Of a DNA stretch of 10,127 nt, positions 5,184 to 10,127 are shown piece by piece (the first letter of the stretch is position 1; each line of letters begins with the position of its first letter). Location: assembly GCA_024275555.1 (NCBI GenBank), contig JAJRYW010000118.1, positions 1 through 10,127 of the forward strand, written 5' to 3'. The DNA is from Calditrichota bacterium. GTDB taxonomy: Bacteria; Calditrichota; Calditrichia; RBG-13-44-9; J075. The notes beneath the pieces are model-generated. The model saw only the letters and a program-made list of their open reading frames with translations, searched no databases and was not told where the DNA came from. The position numbers were made by a program, and so were the translations under genes.

Positions 5184-6881
5184 ATGAACATGATTGACAA
5201 AAAAATGATACAAAATTTCAAAAAATTTGGTGAATCTGATGATTGGCCCCATTGGTCATATGATAATTTTACTGCCGGAAAAACCATCCTGAAACGGTTT
5301 GTCTTCCTCATACTTACTTTTGTTGCAATATCAATGCTGAGCAGTTGTGCTTCACGGCCTTTCCGGTTTGCCGACGCCCCGCCGGTGTGGGAGATTGATG
5401 ATCAGCAGCAGATCCCCCTGCCGAAAACCACCCGCTATATCCGCATGGATTATTATTATAAAGTTTTAGTACGTCGCCCGGCGGTAACCGTATTCAATTA
5501 TGAGCCGAAGTACCGGGCCAGGGATGTCAATTCTTACGACTATGCGCCCGCCTCCAGTTGGTTTACGCCCCGGTTGGGCTATCGGGATATCTCTCCGGAG
5601 GAGATTCTGCGGGGGCCGCAGCAAATTGGCCCTCCCCGGCCGCCGGTGCGGGTGGTGCGGGCCAAGCACCTGGGTTCTAACCCCGGTTTTATCATCGCAG
5701 ATAGCCGGGACCGTTTATACCTGATCAAATTTGATCCGCCCGATTTTCCGGGCATCCAAACCACCACCGCCTTTATTTGCAACCGGCTGATGTGGGCCTT
5801 TGGATATAATGTTCCGGAGGACTATACCTTCTATTTCCAAAGTGATGAAGTCCCCGTCGATTCCACCGCGGATATCTCCGAGGAGCAGGTGAAGCTGGTT
5901 TTTGCCAGCGTTGCCCCGCCCGTCAATGGAGTGTACCGCGCCACGGCCAGCCTGCTGTTGGACGGGCTCTATTTGGGCCCCATTCCGGATGTGGGCGTGC
6001 GCAAAGACGACCCCAACGACCGCATCAACCACCAGGACCGGCGGGTGTTGCGGGCGCTGAAAGTTTTCGGCGCTTTTATCAACCAAACCGATATCCGGAT
6101 TGATAATTCCCTGGATGTATACATGGGCCCGCCCGGGCAGGGGTTTGTAAAACACTTCTTCCTGGATTTCGGAGAGGCCTTTGGCGGGCATGGTGCGGAA
6201 CATAACCGGCTTTGGGATGGTTTTGCCCATATCTTTTCTTTTAGCGATTTGTTCCGCAACCTCTACACGCTGGGATTGCAGGCCCAGGCCTGGGAATCGC
6301 TCCAATATACGCCCTGGAAATCCGTCGGCGCGTTTGAGGCGGAATACTTTCACCCGGCGCAATGGAAAGAAACCTACCCCTTTGCCCCGATCCAACATGC
6401 CTTGCCGGATGACAATTACTGGGCCGCCAAAGTGTTGGCCGCACTGAATGAACAGCAGCTCAAAGCCCTCATCGATGCGGCGGATTACCCGGAAGACGGG
6501 GCTGCTGACTACATCCTAAAAGTATTGCTGAAGCGACGCCAGAAAATCATCGACTACTATTTTAGCCGGGTTTCTCCGCTGGAATGGAAGGCCTGGCAAG
6601 GGGACACCCTGGTGGTGGAAGATTTAGGGCGGCAATTCCTCAGCCATTGTCCGGAGACGCAATACCTGGTGGAATTCCGGGATGACCGGGGCAAACGGGT
6701 TGCCGGGCCGCTCCTGCTTCAAGGCCAAAACGGGCAAATAAATATTCCGCTTTCCTTGCCTGAAAAATATCTGCGAGTGGATGTGCGGGTAATCCGCGCG
6801 GGGATTACTGCCCCTCGTTCGGCCCAGTTTCATATTCGCACGGATCATCACAACCCCCGCCTTGTGGGAATTGTCCATTGA
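5184..6881 (+). CDS. Large lipoprotein with kinase-like D-x4-N ... DFG motif, function unassigned
   Basis: A 565-residue protein with a hydrophobic segment (38-51) ending in the lipobox LSSC (C55), so probably a periplasmic or outer-membrane lipoprotein. I cannot name the family. Seen: YLIKFDPPDF (179-188), then RLMWAFGYNVPEDY (201-214), KDDPNDRINHQDRR (274-287), INQTDIRIDNSLDVY (299-313) and KHFFLDFGEAFG (323-334). The spacing D303-x4-N308 followed about 20 residues later by D328-F-G copies the catalytic loop and metal-binding DFG of the protein-kinase/HipA/Fam20-like fold, with K182 as candidate ATP-site lysine. The usual pairing glutamate is not evident in TTTAFICNRL. A C-terminal part (about 475-550) looks beta-rich. 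Kinase function is inference, and the periplasm lacks ATP, so a pseudo-kinase or other role is possible. The start is uncertain: the first 35 codons are AT-rich and unlike the rest, and the ATG at 5184 has no good ribosome-binding site. Confidence 0.75.
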   Translation: MNMIDKKMIQNFKKFGESDDWPHWSYDNFTAGKTILKRFVFLILTFVAISMLSSCASRPFRFADAPPVWEIDDQQQIPLPKTTRYIRMDYYYKVLVRRPAVTVFNYEPKYRARDVNSYDYAPASSWFTPRLGYRDISPEEILRGPQQIGPPRPPVRVVRAKHLGSNPGFIIADSRDRLYLIKFDPPDFPGIQTTTAFICNRLMWAFGYNVPEDYTFYFQSDEVPVDSTADISEEQVKLVFASVAPPVNGVYRATASLLLDGLYLGPIPDVGVRKDDPNDRINHQDRRVLRALKVFGAFINQTDIRIDNSLDVYMGPPGQGFVKHFFLDFGEAFGGHGAEHNRLWDGFAHIFSFSDLFRNLYTLGLQAQAWESLQYTPWKSVGAFEAEYFHPAQWKETYPFAPIQHALPDDNYWAAKVLAALNEQQLKALIDAADYPEDGAADYILKVLLKRRQKIIDYYFSRVSPLEWKAWQGDTLVVEDLGRQFLSHCPETQYLVEFRDDRGKRVAGPLLLQGQNGQINIPLSLPEKYLRVDVRVIRAGITAPRSAQFHIRTDHHNPRLVGIVH

Positions 6882-6964
6882 CATTGTACGCAGGAATCGC
6901 TAAAATCTAAGCGCCGATTCAGGTATTTAGGCTGTAAGTGTTTAGTGATTTTCAAACCATACCC

Positions 6965-6972
6965 AGGGGAGG
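6965..6972 (+). promoter_or_regulatory. Shine-Dalgarno site of the DUF4136-type lipoprotein gene
   Basis: AGGGGAGG lies seven bases before the ATG at 6980. It rules out the in-frame ATG at 6938, which would put 14 unrelated residues before the lipoprotein signal. Confidence 0.8.
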
Positions 6973-6979
6973 CTGTTCG

Positions 6980-7492
6980 ATGCGTCTGCTGTTACTTTTG
7001 CTCGTTGCGGTTGGGATGATGAGTTGCTCGCCGGCGACGGTCAAATACGATTATGACCGGGAAGCAAGTTTTTCCAACTACAAAACCTACCGGTGGCTGC
7101 AAATCCGCCGCAATCAAAGCGACGCCCCGATGGGACGGGGGACTTCCTTGCTGGAAAAACATATACGCCAGGCGGTCGACAAGGAGTTGGCAGAAAAGGG
7201 CTACCGGCTGGTGCAGGAGAGGGATGTCGATTTTTTAGTGGCCTTCCATGCCGGGGTGCGGGAAAAAATTGATGTGACTCGCTACGGCTACGGTTCCTGG
7301 CGGCGGCCCTGGCAGGCGGTGACGGTACGGCGCTACAAAGAAGGAACCCTGGTGCTGGATGTGATCGACCGGGAAAAGAAGCAACTGGTTTGGCGGAGTT
7401 GGGGCAGCAGCGTGGTGAATGACCCCGCCAAACGCGATGAACTGATCCGGGAAGCGGTGCACAAAATGCTGGCAAAGTTCCCCCCGAAATAG
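6980..7492 (+). CDS. DUF4136-type lipoprotein
   Basis: A 170-residue protein from the ATG at 6980: MRLLLLLLVAVGMMSC, with lipobox MMSC (C16). The mature part opens with VKYDYDREASFSNYKTYRWL, the pattern Y-x-Y/F-D ... DF/SFSNYKTYxW that marks DUF4136 proteins. It continues with a helix (LLEKHIRQAVDKELAEKGY, 57-75), VDFLVAFHAG (83-92), a GTLVLDVID strand (122-130), LVWRSWGSS (136-144) and a terminal helix EAVHKMLAKFPPK. Length is typical of the family, whose members are envelope lipoproteins of unknown biochemical function. It lies 98 bases after the large lipoprotein gene, with its own strong ribosome-binding site; co-transcription is possible. No terminator is evident after the TAG stop. Confidence 0.85.
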   Translation: MRLLLLLLVAVGMMSCSPATVKYDYDREASFSNYKTYRWLQIRRNQSDAPMGRGTSLLEKHIRQAVDKELAEKGYRLVQERDVDFLVAFHAGVREKIDVTRYGYGSWRRPWQAVTVRRYKEGTLVLDVIDREKKQLVWRSWGSSVVNDPAKRDELIREAVHKMLAKFPPK

Positions 7493-7516
7493 CGTTTACG
7501 CTGCCAGACACACCGC

Positions 7517-7608
7517 ACATAAATATGCACAAATGCAGCATATTTTATTAAAATATCAAATTTGATGTTTTTTATTTCCATTTTGGATTTTTTATATTAT
7601 TATTCCAT
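7517..7608 (+). promoter_or_regulatory. AT-rich leader upstream of the YfiR-like / histidine kinase pair
   Basis: This stretch is strikingly AT-rich compared with its neighbours (for example TATTTTATTAAAATAT at 7539-7554, and TTTTTTATATTATTATT ending at 7604). It is the likely promoter region of the two-gene unit, but no well-spaced -35/-10 pair is convincing. The region just before the ATG lacks a Shine-Dalgarno sequence. Confidence 0.35.
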
Positions 7609-8166
7609 ATGAAGCGATTGTTGTTGGCGCTCTGTTTAATCGGGGGATTAAGTCAGGCGGAGCCGGCAGAATCCCCGCCTTCCCGCATCTCAAACCTCTC
7701 GTTTGAAGTGCTGACAAAACTATTGTCTTTAAACCGGCATATCAACTCTCATGGGCCGGATTCCTTGCACTTTGTTGTTCTCTACCAAGCGGATCATCCT
7801 CTCAGCCCGTTTCAACAGCAGCAGTGGCAGGAAATTGCCCGTGGGCATTCCTCCAAAAGACATCTATCCCTCCTTTTTACGCCAATGACCCGAACGGCAA
7901 CTTTGGACTGGTCGCAGGTGCAGGGCGTTATTTTACTTGGCGAACCGCCCGGGGAGGCTTTGTCGGCCTTAATTGCCGCTTCCCGTCAACACCGGTTTCT
8001 GATTGGCGGTTTCGATTCCAAACTGCTTGCTGCCGGAGCGGCGCTGGCGGTGGAGGAGACCCCGGATCAGCCGGACATATATTTAAACGTAACCGCTGTT
8101 CAGGATTGCGGCGGCGTGTACGATAAGCAAGTGCTGCGACTGGTAAAACACCTGATCTGGAACTAA
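7609..8166 (+). CDS. Secreted protein resembling the YfiR/DUF4154 family
   Basis: A 185-residue protein with a clear signal peptide (MKRLLLALCLIGGLSQA, cleavage probably after A17), hence periplasmic. The mature part has an alternating strand-helix pattern: FVVLYQADHPLS (55-66), HLSLLF (85-90), WSQVQGVILLG (101-111), RFLIGGFDSKLLAAGAAL (129-146), then IYLNVTAVQDCGG and a terminal helix DKQVLRLVKHL. The order of strands and the ending (I-x-LN-x-TAV, G, then a LL/VLRL-type helix) resemble the YfiR/HmsC-like DUF4154 domain, whose members are periplasmic regulators of a partner membrane signalling protein. This is resemblance only and the match is weak. The gene lies 32 bases upstream of a sensor histidine kinase, which fits such a role. 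No Shine-Dalgarno is visible before the ATG; the preceding 90 bases are very AT-rich. Confidence 0.7.
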   Translation: MKRLLLALCLIGGLSQAEPAESPPSRISNLSFEVLTKLLSLNRHINSHGPDSLHFVVLYQADHPLSPFQQQQWQEIARGHSSKRHLSLLFTPMTRTATLDWSQVQGVILLGEPPGEALSALIAASRQHRFLIGGFDSKLLAAGAALAVEETPDQPDIYLNVTAVQDCGGVYDKQVLRLVKHLIWN

Positions 8167-8183
8167 ATAGCTCACAAGATTTT

Positions 8184-8190
8184 AGGGAGA
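8184..8190 (+). promoter_or_regulatory. Shine-Dalgarno site fixing a GTG start for the histidine kinase
   Basis: AGGGAGA lies eight bases before GTG at 8199. The reading frame from this GTG at once gives a K-A-R start and a hydrophobic transmembrane segment. The next in-frame ATG comes well inside the sensor domain, so GTG is the start. Confidence 0.75.
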
Positions 8191-8198
8191 ACCCACTG

Positions 8199-10127
8199 GT
8201 GAAAGCCCGAATTATCCTGTTTAGTGTGCTCGTCAGCTTGCTGATTTTGGCGGCGGCCGGTTACCTGGGGCTGGTCGAGAAGCAGCAGGCGGAAGCAAGG
8301 TTCTGGCAGGAAGCGCGCGAGTTGCAGGAAGGCGTCGCCGCGGATTTGGCGCCGGCGCTGTGGCTGCACCAAAGCGGGCAAATCCGGGAGATCATCCAGC
8401 CGCTGCAAAGCCAGGCCGGCGTGGCATTTTATCGCCTGATCGATGCGGAAGGGGAACGGCAAATGGGTTTCCGGGACAGCGCCTTCGAGGGACTGATTGC
8501 CCGGTTTCTGGATAACCGGCGTCCCACCCAATCGAATGACCGTTATTTTTTGACCCGCCTGGATTTGGAATACAACGACGAACCGGTCGGGGCGATTATC
8601 TGCGCTTACGAACGCTTTGTGCTGGATAATCGCATCTACGCACGTTGGAAACTACTCGCCATTGCCGGCGGGCTGGCGCTGCTGCTGATTTGGCTGATGA
8701 CCTGGTGGATCATTCGCCAAACCGGCCGCCGGGAACCGGCGCCCTTGCCGCTGCCGATAGAGGATTTGCCGGATGATCTTTCCCTGCCGGAGATGCTGGA
8801 AAAGCTAAAGAGGCACAGCGGGCTGGACAAAATTGCCGCCCAGTTGGAAAAGCTGGCGGAAGAAGCGGCCGCGCCGCAGCCCCGGGATGCCGCGCCCCCG
8901 GATTTACCGGTTAATCTTTTTCGCACCCATCCTTTACCGATGCTGATCATCAACGCGGATGGGGAGGTCTGCCGGGCCAATCCGGCAGCGGAAAAATTCT
9001 GGGAGGCGGAGCCGGAGCAACTGATCGGGGAGCATATCGAGAAACTGCTGCAAATTTTGCCGTATGAATATCGTCATCCGACCCCGGATAAAACCGACCC
9101 GCCCGATCAGCAGCAGATTGCCTTTCGCTACGCCTTCAGCAAGGATCATCATTCCAAGCCGGTGGATTTTACGGTCACCCCGCTGAATTCCGATACGGAG
9201 GTTCCGCAATTGCTGATCACCTGTATCGACATCGCCAAAATGGTGGAACGGCAGGAAAAAATTGTGCATCAGCAAAAGCAACTGGAAAGCGTGAACAAGC
9301 TGCTCTACCAAAAAGCGCGCAGCTTAAAGCAGGAGGAGCTCAAAAACCGCCGCCATGCCCAGAAGCTGATGCAGTTTATCAAACTGGAAATGCGCAATTT
9401 ACGCAGCAACTCCAGGCAGGAAATTCTGGATGCCCTTCTGCACGAGGGCTGTAAGCTGATTGAAGCGCAGGGCGGCATCCTTTACACCTGGCTGGAAGAG
9501 CAAAAGCGTTTTCAGCCGCTGCAGAGTTCTTTTATCCAGGAACACCTCTCCTTAACCGGAATCGATTGGGGGAATAATCTGCTCAGCCGGGTCTTGCAAA
9601 CTCGCAAAGCGCTGTTCGTAAATGAAGATGTGAAGTTGGAATGGGAGGTGCTGGGATTTGATAAGGGCCGGGAACGCCCCCTCCTGGCCGTGTCGGTGGC
9701 GGAACAGAATTATGTTTTTGGGGTGGCGCTGTATTATCGCAAAGAGGGCGATCTTTACACGGAAGAGGATGGCCACCTGCTCAGCACCTTTGCCCGTCAT
9801 TGCGCTGCTCAACTGGAGAACCTCGAGACGTTGCAGAAGTTGAAAAAACGCTCGTATGCCCTGCAGAAGCGCCAATCCGGGCTGGAAAAAGCGCATAAGC
9901 AACTGTTCCAGATCCAGAAGATGGAGAGCCTGGAAATCCTGGTGGGCGGAATTGCCCACGATTTCAACAATATCCTGGGAATCATCAATCCCAATATTGA
10001 TTTGCTGCGGATGCGGCACGGCAAGGACCCCGAGATCGGCAAGCGCCTGACCATTATCCGCAAAGCCAGTGAACGGGCGGCGCATCTTACCCGGCAACTG
10101 ATGATGTTCTCCCGCAGCGATGATGTG
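8199..10127 (+). CDS. Membrane sensor histidine kinase (TM-sensor-TM, PAS, GAF, HisKA), partial at window edge
   Basis: An uninterrupted frame of 643 codons from GTG at 8199 to the end of the window. Layout: TM1 (about 4-24, IILFSVLVSLLILAAAGYLG); an extracytoplasmic sensor of about 120 residues; TM2 (about 150-172, starting WKLLAIAGG); a proline- and acid-rich linker; a PAS domain (about 239-345, with MLIINADGEVCRANPAAEKF and LLITCIDIAKM); a coiled coil (about 345-390); a GAF domain (about 395-550); a second coiled coil; and the HisKA H-box GGIAHDFNNILGII with phospho-acceptor His587. The sequence stops in the second HisKA helix (HLTRQLMMFSRSDDV), so the HATPase domain and any receiver lie outside. 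The H-box is of the HDFNN type seen in NtrB-like and many hybrid kinases. The ligand is unknown. The YfiR-like periplasmic gene upstream, 32 bases away, could supply or regulate the input. Confidence 0.9.
   Translation, partial: MKARIILFSVLVSLLILAAAGYLGLVEKQQAEARFWQEARELQEGVAADLAPALWLHQSGQIREIIQPLQSQAGVAFYRLIDAEGERQMGFRDSAFEGLIARFLDNRRPTQSNDRYFLTRLDLEYNDEPVGAIICAYERFVLDNRIYARWKLLAIAGGLALLLIWLMTWWIIRQTGRREPAPLPLPIEDLPDDLSLPEMLEKLKRHSGLDKIAAQLEKLAEEAAAPQPRDAAPPDLPVNLFRTHPLPMLIINADGEVCRANPAAEKFWEAEPEQLIGEHIEKLLQILPYEYRHPTPDKTDPPDQQQIAFRYAFSKDHHSKPVDFTVTPLNSDTEVPQLLITCIDIAKMVERQEKIVHQQKQLESVNKLLYQKARSLKQEELKNRRHAQKLMQFIKLEMRNLRSNSRQEILDALLHEGCKLIEAQGGILYTWLEEQKRFQPLQSSFIQEHLSLTGIDWGNNLLSRVLQTRKALFVNEDVKLEWEVLGFDKGRERPLLAVSVAEQNYVFGVALYYRKEGDLYTEEDGHLLSTFARHCAAQLENLETLQKLKKRSYALQKRQSGLEKAHKQLFQIQKMESLEILVGGIAHDFNNILGIINPNIDLLRMRHGKDPEIGKRLTIIRKASERAAHLTRQLMMFSRSDDV

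Noticed and set aside
5715..6398. 227-codon minus-strand reading frame
   Set aside because: It is antisense to the large lipoprotein gene, which has a lipobox and coherent motifs. The antisense product looks compositionally random.
6894..6920. Inverted repeat GAATCG / CGATTC after the large lipoprotein gene
   Set aside because: The arms are only six bases and no T-run follows, so it is not supported as a terminator.
9552..10097. 181-codon minus-strand reading frame
   Set aside because: It is antisense to the histidine kinase, whose GAF and H-box sequences lie on the plus strand.

Overview
The window reads as a chromosomal segment of a Gram-negative, moderately GC-rich bacterium. It carries lipoprotein signal sequences, an Omp85-type outer-membrane barrel, secreted or membrane-anchored hydrolases and short palindromic intergenic repeats of a kind I associate with the FCB group (Bacteroidota, Calditrichota, KSB1-like lineages). 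The phylum assignment is inference only; there is no rRNA or marker gene here.

Left part, minus strand. A likely operon reads right to left: a 60-residue helical protein (1540-1358), a membrane-anchored M28 peptidase or glutaminyl cyclase-like protein (1361-360, start overlapping the previous stop as ATGA), and an AhpD-like (carboxymuconolactone decarboxylase fold) oxidoreductase (311 to the window edge). The last gene is the most notable item. An in-frame TGA lies exactly where the family has the second cysteine of its CxxC site, the frame continues with family-like sequence (MTHHGAALRRLG) to the edge, and a hairpin lies just after the TGA. I read it as a selenoprotein (CxxU) that an ordinary gene caller would cut short. 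Upstream, also on the minus strand, is an M20 amidohydrolase (3063-1870). It sits between two related, directly repeated intergenic sequences (about 1700-1860 and 3223-3355).

Middle part, plus strand. An Omp85/BamA-like barrel without POTRA domains (3446-4873) is followed by a MITE-like nested inverted repeat (4911-5129). Next is a large lipoprotein (5184-6881) of unassigned family, with a D-x4-N element followed by DFG that resembles a protein-kinase-like catalytic site, and then a DUF4136-type lipoprotein (6980-7492). These three encode envelope proteins.

Right part, plus strand. A small secreted protein resembling the YfiR/DUF4154 family (7609-8166) lies 32 bases before a multidomain sensor histidine kinase (8199 to the edge). 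The kinase has two membrane segments around an extracytoplasmic sensor, then PAS, coiled coil, GAF and a HisKA H-box; the window ends before its ATPase domain. The pair is probably one envelope-sensing signalling unit.

The long intergenic stretches (1541-1869, 3064-3445, 4874-5183) hold mainly dispersed repeats. I saw no tRNA, rRNA, CRISPR array or transposase gene.
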